NCBI GenBank assembly: GCA_019638705.1
Contig: JAHBTI010000007.1
Coordinates: 1 to 64,000, forward strand
From: Bacteroidota bacterium
GTDB lineage: Bacteria > Bacteroidota > Bacteroidia > B-17B0 > Aurantibacillaceae
Direction of reading: 5' to 3'
DNA length: 64,000 bases
The notes beneath the pieces were generated by a model. That model searched no databases. It was not told the DNA's origin and saw only the letters and a program-made list of their open reading frames with translations. The position numbers and the translations under genes were made by a program. Positions within the stretch are counted from its first letter, which is position 1, and every line of letters starts with the position of its first letter. Shown here piece after piece: positions 54,203 to 63,356 of this stretch.

Positions 54203-55300
54203 ATGTATAATTGGCAATTTAAAGAGTGGACACATTTCACCTATAATCCTTTGCTTGTCGGCAAAGCGGCTCTTGCTTTTGCAGAAAAACAACGGGAAAT
54301 GAATGTTGTTTTGAAAGGCTTAACTACCGCAGAAAAACAAGAAGAGATAATTCGTTTCATTATTTCGGAAGCTGCTAAAACCTCTGAAATTGAGGGAGAA
54401 TACATTAGCAGAATGGACTTAATGTCGTCTATAAAAAACAAACTCGGTATTAATCAAAAACAAATAGTTGTAAAAGATAAACGCGCAGGAGCAATATCCA
54501 ATATGCTTATTGCGGTAAGAAATTCTTATAACGAAACCCTTACGGAAAGCGAAATAAAGCAATGGCACGCACTTTTATTTGAAAATTCAAAATCAATCCG
54601 TGCAGGCAAATGGAGAAAGGGCGAAGAACCCATGCAAGTGATTTCGGGGGCAATGGGCAAAGAAATTGTGCATTACGAAGCGCCGCCGTCTTACCGTGTA
54701 CCCGCAGAAATGAAACAATTTGTAAAATGGTATAATTCATTTAAAATTGAAAATAAACCCCTTGACGCATTAATTAAAACTGCCATTTCTCACTTATATT
54801 TTGAAAGCATACATCCTTTTGAAGACGGCAATGGGCGCATTGGGAGGGCTATTGCCGAAAAATGTTTATCACAATCTTTCGGGAAACCTGTTTTGCTTAG
54901 TCTATCTACTACCATCGAAAAAAACAAAAAACACTATTATGATGCTTTAAAAAATGCACAAAACACATTAGAAATAACCGATTGGATAATTTATTTTACA
55001 CATGTGATTGCACAGGCACAAGAAGAAGCTGTGAAAACAGTACGGTTTTCTTTAGCGAAAGCAAAGTTTTTTGATAAATTTTTAAATCTGCTTAATGAGC
55101 GACAATTAAAAGTAATCAATAAAATGTTGGATATGGGCGCAGAAGATTTCGCAGGCGGAATGACCGCAAAAAAATATATGTCCATTACCAAAACAACCAA
55201 AGCAACTGCCACCCGCGATTTACAAGAATTGGCGCAGAATAATATTTTACAAAAACACGGTGATGGCAGAAGCACACATTATAATTTATCGTTAAAATAA
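54203..55300 (+). CDS. Fic family protein with DUF4172 start and winged-helix end
   Basis: This 365-residue protein would attach AMP or another nucleotide part to a target. The N-terminus (YNWQFKEWTHFTYN) is DUF4172-like. The Fic motif HPFEDGNGRIGR is at residues 204-215 with catalytic H204; the inhibitory motif TSEIEG (T60, E64, G65) is in its usual upstream place for class II Fic enzymes and would block activity until released. The last 70 residues (GGMTAKKYMSITKTTKATATRDLQEL) are a winged helix. The gene has an operator-like repeat before it and is followed by the WYL regulator after four bases. Confidence 0.92.
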   Translation: MYNWQFKEWTHFTYNPLLVGKAALAFAEKQREMNVVLKGLTTAEKQEEIIRFIISEAAKTSEIEGEYISRMDLMSSIKNKLGINQKQIVVKDKRAGAISNMLIAVRNSYNETLTESEIKQWHALLFENSKSIRAGKWRKGEEPMQVISGAMGKEIVHYEAPPSYRVPAEMKQFVKWYNSFKIENKPLDALIKTAISHLYFESIHPFEDGNGRIGRAIAEKCLSQSFGKPVLLSLSTTIEKNKKHYYDALKNAQNTLEITDWIIYFTHVIAQAQEEAVKTVRFSLAKAKFFDKFLNLLNERQLKVINKMLDMGAEDFAGGMTAKKYMSITKTTKATATRDLQELAQNNILQKHGDGRSTHYNLSLK

Positions 55301-55304
55301 AAAA

Positions 55305-56204
55305 ATGTCAAAACTTGAATACATATCGCGTTATCTCATTATTATAAATTTCCTCAAACGGGGCAGGGCTTCATGGAGCGAGATTGCAAAACATTTGCAA
55401 ACGCAATCGGAAATTTCGGGATATAACTACGAAGTATCGCAGCGCACTTTTCAAAGAGATATTGCAGAAATACGTTCTATATACAATATTGATATTCAAC
55501 ATAGCAAAAGCAGCGGCGTTTATTTTATTGCCGAAGAAGAAGAACTGAATAACAACGCGCAACTGTTAGACGCTTTTTATTTGTTTAATGCGTTGAGCTT
55601 GAGCAATAATTACACCAATTACATTCAGTTTGAAAACCGCACGCCACAAGGCACAGAGCATATTTACGGTTTGCTGCACGCCATAAAAAACAAAGTGGCG
55701 GTTGAAATTTTGTATCACAAATTTTATGAGGAAAAAGCGCAAACGGTTTTGCTTCACCCTTATTTAATTAAGCAATTTAAAGGACGTTGGTATTTGCTTG
55801 CCATAAAAGCCAAAACAAACCAAGTGCGCACTTACGCTTTAGACCGCATAAAAAACTTAGACATCAGTAAGAAAAAATTTACACCCGAAAAAAATCTTGA
55901 CCTCAAAAATTATTTTACTAATTGTTTCGGCATCATCACTCCCGATACAGGCAAACCCGAAAAAATCACGTTCAGCGCAGACAGTTTTCAGTCGAATTAT
56001 TTTAAAACCTTTCCGCTTCACGCTTCGCAACGCATTGTAAAAGAAAACACAGACGAAAGCATTTTTGAAATCACGGTGTTCATCACCCACGATTTAATTA
56101 TGGAACTGCTTTCTCACGGCGAAGACATTGCGGTACTTTCACCAAAAAAGTTGGTGAGTGAGTTAAAGGAAATTTATAAAGGTGCTGCGGAACGGCTCAA
56201 CTAA
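55305..56204 (+). CDS. WYL domain transcriptional regulator
   Basis: This 299-residue protein has an N-terminal helix-turn-helix (RASWSEIAKHL...VSQRTFQRDIAEIRSIY, residues about 20-60), a WYL domain (FKGRWYLLAIKAKTNQVRTYALDRI, W162-Y163-L164) and a WCX-like end. WYL regulators often control defence and DNA-repair genes and sense nucleotides or ssDNA. Its start is four bases after the fic gene, so the two are one transcript, with the restriction-methylation gene before them. Confidence 0.92.
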   Translation: MSKLEYISRYLIIINFLKRGRASWSEIAKHLQTQSEISGYNYEVSQRTFQRDIAEIRSIYNIDIQHSKSSGVYFIAEEEELNNNAQLLDAFYLFNALSLSNNYTNYIQFENRTPQGTEHIYGLLHAIKNKVAVEILYHKFYEEKAQTVLLHPYLIKQFKGRWYLLAIKAKTNQVRTYALDRIKNLDISKKKFTPEKNLDLKNYFTNCFGIITPDTGKPEKITFSADSFQSNYFKTFPLHASQRIVKENTDESIFEITVFITHDLIMELLSHGEDIAVLSPKKLVSELKEIYKGAAERLN

Positions 56205-56212
56205 ATTTTCTC

Positions 56213-56220
56213 TATCTTTG
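56213..56220 (+). promoter_or_regulatory. -7 box of the RHH/MazF pair
   Basis: TATCTTTG matches TAnnTTTG, 17 bases before the antitoxin ATG. Confidence 0.55.
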
Positions 56221-56237
56221 TAATACAAAAAATTATC

Positions 56238-56486
56238 ATGGCTACTATTACAAGTTCTCTGCCCGATGCGCTTCTGCGTTTGTTAGATGAAAAATCAAAG
56301 GAGTTTGCTTTGCCTAAAAACACATTAATAGAACGCGCGCTTCAATTGTATTTAGAACACCTTAACCGTGCTGCTTATGTTAAAGCCTACAAAGAAATGG
56401 CTAAAGACAGCGATTTGCTTTCTATTGTTGAAGAGGGAATGACCGATTACGAAAAACAAATTCGTGAAGCAGATGAAACAAACTGA
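56238..56486 (+). CDS. Ribbon-helix-helix antitoxin
   Basis: This 82-residue protein begins MATITSSLPDALLRLLDEKSKEFALPKNTLIERALQLYLEHL, a ribbon-helix-helix fold of the CopG/MetJ type that would bind its own promoter; the acidic tail (SIVEEGMTDYEKQIREADE) fits toxin neutralisation. It overlaps the toxin gene. Confidence 0.88.
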   Translation: MATITSSLPDALLRLLDEKSKEFALPKNTLIERALQLYLEHLNRAAYVKAYKEMAKDSDLLSIVEEGMTDYEKQIREADETN

Positions 56487-56805
56487 AATTTGGTATGCCG
56501 ACCTTAATCCCACAAAAGGCAGCGAACAAGCGGGAATGCGACCTGTGGTAATTGTGAGCGGAAATTTAGCAAACGAATATTTGAATACTGTTATTTGCTG
56601 CCCGCTTACAACCAAAATAAAAAATTACAAAGGCAATGTGGTGTTGCAACCAAACGCTCAAAATAAGTTGAGCCAAGTTTCTGAAATTCTCACCATGCAC
56701 ATTCGTTCTGTTTCCAAAGAACGTTTGGTTCGCAAAATAGGAAACATTACTTCCGAAGAATTAAGTCAGATTAAAAAAGGCTTTGATGATATTTGGCGGT
56801 ATTAA
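56473..56805 (+). CDS. MazF/PemK family toxin
   Basis: This 110-residue endoribonuclease-type toxin starts MKQTEIWYADLNPTKGSEQAGMRPVVIVSGN, with the DLNPT.GSEQ..RP motif of MazF. The ATG at 56473 is chosen over a GTG 9 bases upstream. It differs clearly from the MazF at 25037, and its antitoxin is of another fold, so the two pairs are of separate origin. Confidence 0.9.
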   Translation: MKQTEIWYADLNPTKGSEQAGMRPVVIVSGNLANEYLNTVICCPLTTKIKNYKGNVVLQPNAQNKLSQVSEILTMHIRSVSKERLVRKIGNITSEELSQIKKGFDDIWRY

Positions 56806-56880
56806 CTTCTTAATCAAACTTTCAACTTAACCCTGTTAATCTCTCTTTGGTTCAAAAAAATTACCGTTTCAAATAATAAT

Positions 56881-56888
56881 TACTTTTG
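56881..56888 (+). promoter_or_regulatory. -7 box directly before the SAM hydrolase gene
   Basis: TACTTTTG matches TAnnTTTG and ends 5 bases before the ATG, so this mRNA may be leaderless. A TTTG is present further upstream but at too large a distance for a -33 element. Confidence 0.45.
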
Positions 56889-56893
56889 AACAA

Positions 56894-57712
56894 ATGAGCA
56901 TTGTAACGCTGACGACTGATTTAGGCTACCGCGACCCGTATCTCGCGTTGGTAAAAGCGAAGCTCATTTCGCAAACCCAAAATGTAAACATTGTGGATTT
57001 GAGTTGCGAAATTAAAGGCAATAATATTTCTCATGCGGCGTACATTTTAAAAAATTCTTTGCCGCATTTTCCTGACAACAGCATTCATTTGGTTGCCGTA
57101 AAATTTTTGTTGGACAGAAGCAATCAAACTAAAAATCTTGGCATTGACAACACCCGCTTTCTTTTAACCAAATACAAAAATCAATTTATCGTTTGTCCCG
57201 ACAACGGCTTGTTTACCTTAATTGACAAGGATTTTAGCGAACAGGTATTTGAAATTTATTACGCCGATGAAAAACAAAAACACTTTTTTCTGAAAGATGT
57301 GTTTGCAGATGTTGCCGCACATTTATTAAAAAACAACAAGATTGAAGACATTGCAAAACCAACCGCCGATTATTACAAGGCTGTTGCACCCGAAAGCTAT
57401 GTAAACGGAAATGTGTTGCGCGGCAAAGGCATTTATGTGGACGATTTCGGCAACATAGTTTGCAACATCAGCAAAGAAAAATTTAACGAAGTTATCGGAA
57501 AGCGCAAATTCAGCGTTCATTTACCGGGCAAGTTGTTAAGTGAAATTCACAGCACTTACGACGAAGTAAATTTTAATCAGCCTGTTGTAATATTTAACAG
57601 TTTCGGATATTTGGAAGTGGCAATAAATGGTAAAAGTGCGGCGCAAATGTTGGTGAAACGCGATATAGGCAATAACTTTGATTTTGACATAATAATAGAA
57701 ATTCATGATTAA
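56894..57712 (+). CDS. S-adenosylmethionine hydrolase (DUF62, hydroxide adenosyltransferase)
   Basis: This 272-residue protein is of the chlorinase/fluorinase-like family whose usual members split SAM with water into adenosine and methionine. MSIVTLTTDLGYRDPYLALVKAKL is the N-terminal SAM site; the C-domain has GIYVDDFGNIVCNI and a closing SFGYLEVAINGKSAAQMLVKRDIG. The halide-enzyme specific loop is not evident, so hydrolase is preferred. It overlaps the next gene by 8 bases. Confidence 0.88.
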   Translation: MSIVTLTTDLGYRDPYLALVKAKLISQTQNVNIVDLSCEIKGNNISHAAYILKNSLPHFPDNSIHLVAVKFLLDRSNQTKNLGIDNTRFLLTKYKNQFIVCPDNGLFTLIDKDFSEQVFEIYYADEKQKHFFLKDVFADVAAHLLKNNKIEDIAKPTADYYKAVAPESYVNGNVLRGKGIYVDDFGNIVCNISKEKFNEVIGKRKFSVHLPGKLLSEIHSTYDEVNFNQPVVIFNSFGYLEVAINGKSAAQMLVKRDIGNNFDFDIIIEIHD

Positions 57713-57995
57713 ACGCATTGTAAAAATGAGCTTCAAACCCGAAAACATTGAAGACTTTAAACATATTTTTAAAACCAATTGGCAAAAAATAAAAGGCTTT
57801 GAAGGTTGCAGCCATGTAGAGTTATTGCAAGACGAACACACGCCAAATATTTTTTTTACATACAGTTTGTGGCAAAGCGAAAATCATTTAAATGCTTATC
57901 GCAATTCCGAATTGTTTGAAAAAGTGTGGGGCGCAACAAAAATTTTGTTTAACGACAAACCGCAAGCGTGGAGCGTGAGGGAAATTTTGAATTAG
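57705..57995 (+). CDS. Antibiotic biosynthesis monooxygenase-like protein (ABM fold)
   Basis: This 96-residue protein has the dimeric ferredoxin-like ABM pattern: MIKRIVKMSFKPENIEDFKHIF, GFEGCSHVELLQDEH, FFTYSLWQSENHLNAYRNSELF. Members are small oxygenases, heme-degrading enzymes or binding proteins; none of these can be chosen here. Translation is coupled to the SAM hydrolase gene. Confidence 0.85.
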   Translation: MIKRIVKMSFKPENIEDFKHIFKTNWQKIKGFEGCSHVELLQDEHTPNIFFTYSLWQSENHLNAYRNSELFEKVWGATKILFNDKPQAWSVREILN

Positions 57996-58062
57996 GAATG
58001 AAAAATTGAGTAATTTGCATTTTGAATGAGTATTACAAATCTTTACTTATACAATATCCGAA

Positions 58063-58800
58063 ATGACAAAAAACAATAAACAAGAAAACTTGATTGAAGT
58101 AAAAGAAGCAGGAGAAAAAGATTATTTATCGCTTCCTACAACAGAACTTTTAGATGCTTTTGGTCAAGGTAGCCACATTCCCGGTTCAGGAAGTGCCGCA
58201 GCGTTATCAGGATTAATTGCAGTTGAATTGATGAAAACGGTTTTAACGTTATCTATCAATAAACCTCCGTATCAAAATCATAAACCCCAATTTGAACATA
58301 TAATAAAACAAATTAACTCAAAATATAAGCCGTTATATACAGAACTTTTTAATACTGATATACGAGTATTTCATAAGGTATCGTATTATAGAAGACTACG
58401 AGATAATTCAGAGAATAACAGTAAAGAAAAGGAAGATTATAATAAACAATCGTTAGATGAGCTTAGAAAGGCAACAGATATTCCGATTAACATATGTAAA
58501 ACGTCTATGGAACTTATGGAGCTTGCTTTTAATGTTTTTGATAATGGATATAAGTCGGCAAGAGGTGATTCGGGTGTAGCTATTAGCAACTTACTTTCTT
58601 CTGCGCAAGGGGCATTATTTGTTGTATTTTTAAATCTTAAAACATTTAAGAAAAGTAAATGGAAAGATGAAAAAATGAATGAAGCTGTTGAACTTGCAGT
58701 AAAGTTTACAAAAATGCAGAAAGATGCTTATGCACGTGTAGTAACTCTCTATAATGAAAATACAGATAACAAGCAATTAACTCTAGATTTTTATAAATAG
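58063..58800 (+). CDS. Cyclodeaminase/cyclohydrolase-like protein (FTCD C-terminal type)
   Basis: This is a 245-residue helical protein. TELLDAFGQGSHIPGSGSAAALSGLIAVELMKTVLTLSI is the glycine-rich start of the formiminotransferase-cyclodeaminase family, acting on folate one-carbon units; SARGDSGVAISNLLSSAQGAL is the second conserved part. A charged insertion (RRLRDNSENNSKEKEDYNK) is unusual. No formiminotransferase or histidine-use gene is near. The gene has more A+T and less neat codon use (ATA, AGA) than its neighbours, which suggests acquisition from elsewhere. Confidence 0.8.
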   Translation: MTKNNKQENLIEVKEAGEKDYLSLPTTELLDAFGQGSHIPGSGSAAALSGLIAVELMKTVLTLSINKPPYQNHKPQFEHIIKQINSKYKPLYTELFNTDIRVFHKVSYYRRLRDNSENNSKEKEDYNKQSLDELRKATDIPINICKTSMELMELAFNVFDNGYKSARGDSGVAISNLLSSAQGALFVVFLNLKTFKKSKWKDEKMNEAVELAVKFTKMQKDAYARVVTLYNENTDNKQLTLDFYK

Positions 58801-58815
58801 AATTGAAAAAACTCG

Positions 58816-60198
58816 ATGACTAAAAACTCCCCCATATTAATCTTCCTCCTTTTCTGTTTCAGTATTCACGCGCAGCAAGTAAAACGTGTGCCGCCAAAGC
58901 AAACGCGCATTTTATTTGTATTTGATGCAAGCAAAAGCATGAGCGCACAATTTGGGAGCATTACCCGAATGGACTGCGCAAAAAACTTGTTTTATCGTTT
59001 TATTGACAGCTTGGGCAAAGACAAAAACGTGCAGTTTGCCTTGCGTATGTACGGACACACGGTTGCTTATCCGCCCGGCGATTGCAAAGACAGTAAATTG
59101 GTTGTGCCTTTTGGTGCAGATAACATTTCTGCAATCAAACAAAAAGTAAGCGAAGCGCAGCCCACAGGCATTACCCCGATTGAACATTCTCTCACCGAGT
59201 CGGCAAACGATTTTTCCGACAAAAAAGCGAATAACATTGTGATTATTATTACAGACGGCATTGAAGAATGTGACGGCGACCCCTGCCACGCAAGACAAAA
59301 ATTAGTTGAAAAAGGAATTACGTTTAAACCGTTTATCATAGGCATTGGCTTAACACCCGAACAAATAAAAACCTTTGAGTGTGTCGGTACTTTTTACGAT
59401 GCGGAAGACCAACAGATGTTTTCCAATATTTCAAACATTATTCAGGAACAAAAAATGAATAAAACCACCATGCAGGTAAATTTATTGGACATTTATTCAA
59501 AACCTTCTGAAACCAACGTAAATATGACTTTGTACGATGTGAAGCGCAACGAGTACAAATACAATTACATTCATACGCTCAATTATCAAAACAATCCCGA
59601 TACCTTGTATGTGGACGAATATCCGACTTACAAAGTAATTGCGCACACCATTCCGCCTGTTGAAAGTAAAGACGTGAAATTAAGTGGTGGCAAACACACC
59701 GTTGTTCCCATTGACGCGCCGCAAGGAACATTAACCGTTACACGACCAATGGGCATTTACAATAATTACAGCGAGGGCGTAAAATTTATTGTCCGCAAAA
59801 ACGGCGACATGAATACGATACATGTACAGTCGCTTAACACCATTGAAAAATACATCATCGGCAATTACGACATTGAGATTTTGACGCTGCCGAGAATTAA
59901 CATTAACAAAATAGAAATTTGGTACGGCAGAACAAAAACCATTGAAATTCCCAATGCAGGTTCTTTGCAATTAAAACTTCCCGAAGCAGGGGACGGCTGC
60001 ATTTTATTAAAGCACAAAGACGAAAAGTTAGAATGGGTTTGCAATTTGAGCAGTCAAAAACTTCAAACCTTTAATTTGCAACCCGGAAATTATGTGGCTG
60101 CATGGCGCGCCAAATCCTTAAAAGGAAGTATTTACACCATTGAAAAACAATTTTCAATTTCCTCTGACCGTCAAACGGTAGTAGAGTTTAATAAGTAA
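58816..60198 (+). CDS. Secreted VWA domain protein
   Basis: This 460-residue protein has a signal peptide (SPILIFLLFCFSIHAQ) and a von Willebrand A domain (about residues 30-215) with a complete metal site: DASKS (D37, S39, S41), the threonine in PTGITPIEHS and the aspartate in IITDGIEECDGDPCHARQ. The last 240 residues are beta-rich repeats without a known name. It lacks a T9SS sorting end, so it is probably periplasmic. It is 15 bases after the cyclodeaminase-like gene. Confidence 0.87.
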   Translation: MTKNSPILIFLLFCFSIHAQQVKRVPPKQTRILFVFDASKSMSAQFGSITRMDCAKNLFYRFIDSLGKDKNVQFALRMYGHTVAYPPGDCKDSKLVVPFGADNISAIKQKVSEAQPTGITPIEHSLTESANDFSDKKANNIVIIITDGIEECDGDPCHARQKLVEKGITFKPFIIGIGLTPEQIKTFECVGTFYDAEDQQMFSNISNIIQEQKMNKTTMQVNLLDIYSKPSETNVNMTLYDVKRNEYKYNYIHTLNYQNNPDTLYVDEYPTYKVIAHTIPPVESKDVKLSGGKHTVVPIDAPQGTLTVTRPMGIYNNYSEGVKFIVRKNGDMNTIHVQSLNTIEKYIIGNYDIEILTLPRININKIEIWYGRTKTIEIPNAGSLQLKLPEAGDGCILLKHKDEKLEWVCNLSSQKLQTFNLQPGNYVAAWRAKSLKGSIYTIEKQFSISSDRQTVVEFNK

Positions 60199-60203
60199 AA
60201 TTA

Positions 60204-60229
60204 AAAAAGTTAGACCTTTCTAACTTTTT
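60204..60229. terminator. Terminator after the VWA gene
   Basis: AAAAAGTTAGA (60204-60214) pairs perfectly with TCTAACTTTTT (60219-60229) around CCTT. Confidence 0.85.
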
Positions 60230-60243
60230 AATAAAAAACTTCT

Positions 60244-60251
60244 TACCTTTG
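60244..60251 (+). promoter_or_regulatory. -7 box directly before the Nramp gene
   Basis: TACCTTTG matches TAnnTTTG and ends 6 bases before the ATG, so the mRNA would be leaderless or nearly so. Confidence 0.5.
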
Positions 60252-60257
60252 CCTCCC

Positions 60258-62117
60258 ATGAGCAAATCATTAGAAGAAGTAAACGCAACAGTAAATACCA
60301 ACAAAGGAAGCTCTTTCCGAAGATTATTGGCGTTTCTTGGTCCTGCATACATGATTAGCGTGGGCTACATGGACCCGGGAAATTGGGCAACCGACATTGC
60401 GGGCGGAAGCAAATTTGGTTACAGTTTATTGTGGGTGCTGGTGATGAGCAATATTATCGCTTTGTTGCTGCAAAGTCATTGCGTGCGTTTGGGCATTGTA
60501 AGCGGCAAAGATTTGGCGCAGGCTTCCCGCGAAAATTATCCGCGTTTCATTAATTTCTTTTTATACATCTTAGCCGAAGTTGCCATTGCAGCCTGTGATT
60601 TGGCGGAAGTCATCGGTATGGCAATTGGTTTGCATTTGTTGTTTCCAGGCATTAGTATTTTAACAGGCGTGTGCATTACCGTGTTTGACAGTTTTATTTT
60701 ATTGTTTTTGCTCAACAGAGGCATTCGTAAGTTGGAAGCATTTATCATCAGTTTAATTGCGCTCATCGGCTTGTCGTTTTTAGTACAATTAATCATTGCT
60801 CAACCTTCGGGCAGCGAAATTGTGTCGGGCTTAAAACCATACATTGCCAATGATGAAGCCTTGTATATTGCTATCGGAATTATTGGCGCAACCGTGATGC
60901 CGCATAATTTATACTTACATTCTTCTTTAGTTCAAACGCGCGCTTTTAAACGCACGCCAACCGACATAAAAAAAGCCATTCGTTTTAATACCATTGATAG
61001 TGCCATTGCGCTCAATCTCGCACTGTTTGTAAACGCTGCCATTTTAATTTTATCTGCTGCCACCTTTCACAAAAACGGAATGTATGAAGTGGCGGAAATT
61101 CAAGATGCGCATAAATTACTCGCGCCCATGTTGGGAAGTGCACTCGCACCAATTTTATTTGCCGTTGCTCTAATTGCAGCAGGACAAAGTTCTACAATCA
61201 CAGGCACTTTAGCGGGACAAGTAGTTATGGAAGGGTATCTTAATTTCCGTTTGCAGCCTTGGATACGGCGTTTGCTAACCCGTATTATTGCCATTGTTCC
61301 CGCATTCATTACCATTTTAGTGGTGGGCGAAGAAGCCACAGGAAAATTGCTGATTTTAAGTCAGGTTATTTTAAGTATGCAATTGGGTTTTGCCATTATT
61401 CCGCTCATTCATTTTGTAAGCGACAAAAACAAAATGGGAGAATTTGTAATTCCTGCATGGCAAAAAATTTTGTCGTGGATAGCGGTTCTTACTATTATTT
61501 CATTAAACGTAACGTTGGTGTACGCGGAAATTTCTGATTTAATCATAAACGGTTCTTCACCGATTTTGGTAAGTTTTACGATTGTGCCGATTTGTGTGTT
61601 TTGTTTTTTAATGTTGCTGTATATTTTGATTGTGCCTTTTGTAACCAAAGAACGCCCAAAAGAAAGTCACTTTCACGAACCATTGAAACCTTTGGTATTA
61701 GAGCGAAACAACGCGTTCAAACGCATTGCTGTAACGGTTGATTTCAGCACAAGCGATAACAAAGCCATTAATAAAGCCATTCAGTTAAGCAATCAAAATT
61801 CCGTGTTGGTTTTAATTCACGTTTTGGAAAGCACAACGGCGGCGGTTTACGGCGAAGAAGCCTTTGACCAGGAACGCGAAGAAGATGTTCAGAATTTAAA
61901 AAAGTATCAGGCGCAGTTGGCAAAAGAAAACATCAACGTTGAAATTCAACTCGGTTTCGGAAACCCGAAGCAAGCCATTCCCGATTTAATTTTGAAAAAT
62001 AATTGTGATGCGTTGGTTATGGGCACTCACGGACATAAAACTTTAAAAGATATTTTGCTTGGCGCAACCATTGAAAGTGTGCGTCATAATATTAAAGTGC
62101 CGTTGGTGTTGGTGTAA
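60258..62117 (+). CDS. mntH: Nramp divalent metal transporter fused to a universal stress domain
   Basis: This 619-residue protein has an Nramp transporter (about 1-450) that imports Mn2+ or Fe2+ with protons. The metal motif DPGN is at residues 39-42 (GYMDPGNWATD) and the second motif is MPHNLYLHSSLVQTR. The last 150 residues are a UspA domain (FKRIAVTVDFSTSDNKAINKAIQ ... DALVMGTHGHKTLKDILLGATIESV) with the ATP-type G(T/S)HGH motif. A TTG 9 bases upstream overlaps the promoter box and is rejected. This fusion is seen elsewhere in Bacteroidota. Confidence 0.92.
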   Translation: MSKSLEEVNATVNTNKGSSFRRLLAFLGPAYMISVGYMDPGNWATDIAGGSKFGYSLLWVLVMSNIIALLLQSHCVRLGIVSGKDLAQASRENYPRFINFFLYILAEVAIAACDLAEVIGMAIGLHLLFPGISILTGVCITVFDSFILLFLLNRGIRKLEAFIISLIALIGLSFLVQLIIAQPSGSEIVSGLKPYIANDEALYIAIGIIGATVMPHNLYLHSSLVQTRAFKRTPTDIKKAIRFNTIDSAIALNLALFVNAAILILSAATFHKNGMYEVAEIQDAHKLLAPMLGSALAPILFAVALIAAGQSSTITGTLAGQVVMEGYLNFRLQPWIRRLLTRIIAIVPAFITILVVGEEATGKLLILSQVILSMQLGFAIIPLIHFVSDKNKMGEFVIPAWQKILSWIAVLTIISLNVTLVYAEISDLIINGSSPILVSFTIVPICVFCFLMLLYILIVPFVTKERPKESHFHEPLKPLVLERNNAFKRIAVTVDFSTSDNKAINKAIQLSNQNSVLVLIHVLESTTAAVYGEEAFDQEREEDVQNLKKYQAQLAKENINVEIQLGFGNPKQAIPDLILKNNCDALVMGTHGHKTLKDILLGATIESVRHNIKVPLVLV

Positions 62118-62121
62118 TTTC

Positions 62122-63339
62122 CTACATCGCCGCCATTAACAAATTAATGTCTTTGAACGGCAGATTAAATGCTTCGCCGAGATATTGATTGGTGAGAATG
62201 CCGTTGTAAACATAAACGCCGTTTCGCAAGCCCCCATCTTTGCGCACCAAACTTTCAAAGCCGCCTTCAGAACCCATGTTTAAAATAACCTGCGAAAAAA
62301 TATTGCTCAAAGCATACGAAGCAGTGCGCGCCACGCGACTCGGAATATTCGGTACGCAATAATGAATAACACCGTGTTTTTTAAACACAGGTTTTGTATG
62401 ATTGGTTACATCAGAGGTTTCAAACACACCGCCCTGGTCAATGCTCACATCAATAATTACCGAACCTTGTTTCATTTCGCTTACCATGTGTTCGGTTACT
62501 ATGCAGGGTGTTTTTCCTTTGGTAGCGCGCAATGCGCCAATGGCAACATCGGCGGTTTTTAAATGTTTTTCTAAAACTTTCGGCACAATAACTGAGGTAA
62601 AAATGCGTGTGCCTAACTGCCCTTGTAATCTACGCAAACGCGAAGTGGAATTGTCAAACACTTTTACCGTTGCGCCCAAACCCAAAGCCGCCCGCGCTGC
62701 AAATTCACCCACGGTTCCTGCACCGATAATCACCACTTCGGTTGGCGAAATGCCGCTTACACCACCCAAAATAGAACCCACGCCGTTGTTTACGTTGCTC
62801 AATAATTCGGCAGCAATCAAAATACTTGCACCGCCTGCAATTTCGCCCATAGCGCGGATAACGGGAAAAATGCCCGCTTCGTCAATAATCAAATCAAAGG
62901 CTACGCAATTCAGTTTTTTTGAAATCAGTTTCTTTAAAAAATCTTGTGGCTGAACGGTGAGTTGCAAAGCACTGAACAACGTTTGTTTGGGCTGCATCAG
63001 TTCAATTTCTTCCAACGTGGGAGGAGCAATTTTCAAAATGGTGTCGGCTTTGTAAACATCTTTTGCCGAATACGCAATTTCCGCGCCTGCTTCGCTGTAA
63101 TCGTTGTCTTCAAAGTGCGATGCTGCACCTGCGCCCGCTTCAATCATCACGCGGTGTCCGTTGTTTACCAATAAGGCAACCGCATCAGGAACAAGTGCCA
63201 CGCGGTTTTCCTGAAACGCAATTTCTTTGGGAATACCGATAAACAATTTCCCTTTCTTGCGCGCCACTTCAAGCATTTCTTCCTGCGGCGCGTAAGCACC
63301 TTTGGTAAGAGAAAATAAAACATCTTTTGTCATTGCCAT
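62122..63339 (-). CDS. ald: Alanine dehydrogenase
   Basis: This 405-residue NAD enzyme interconverts alanine and pyruvate plus ammonia. It has the catalytic N-domain (FIGIPKEIAFQENRVALVPDAVALLVNNGH, with the family's R and K), and the Rossmann part VVIIGAGTVGEFAARAALGLGATVKVFDNS. SIDQGGVFETSDVTNHTKPVF and GVIHYCVPNIPSRVARTASYAL are typical of Ald. The alpha part of transhydrogenase is related, but no beta subunit is near. The end converges on the Nramp gene. Confidence 0.92.
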   Translation of the reverse strand: MAMTKDVLFSLTKGAYAPQEEMLEVARKKGKLFIGIPKEIAFQENRVALVPDAVALLVNNGHRVMIEAGAGAASHFEDNDYSEAGAEIAYSAKDVYKADTILKIAPPTLEEIELMQPKQTLFSALQLTVQPQDFLKKLISKKLNCVAFDLIIDEAGIFPVIRAMGEIAGGASILIAAELLSNVNNGVGSILGGVSGISPTEVVIIGAGTVGEFAARAALGLGATVKVFDNSTSRLRRLQGQLGTRIFTSVIVPKVLEKHLKTADVAIGALRATKGKTPCIVTEHMVSEMKQGSVIIDVSIDQGGVFETSDVTNHTKPVFKKHGVIHYCVPNIPSRVARTASYALSNIFSQVILNMGSEGGFESLVRKDGGLRNGVYVYNGILTNQYLGEAFNLPFKDINLLMAAM

Positions 63340-63356
63340 AATGTTGAAAATTGAAA

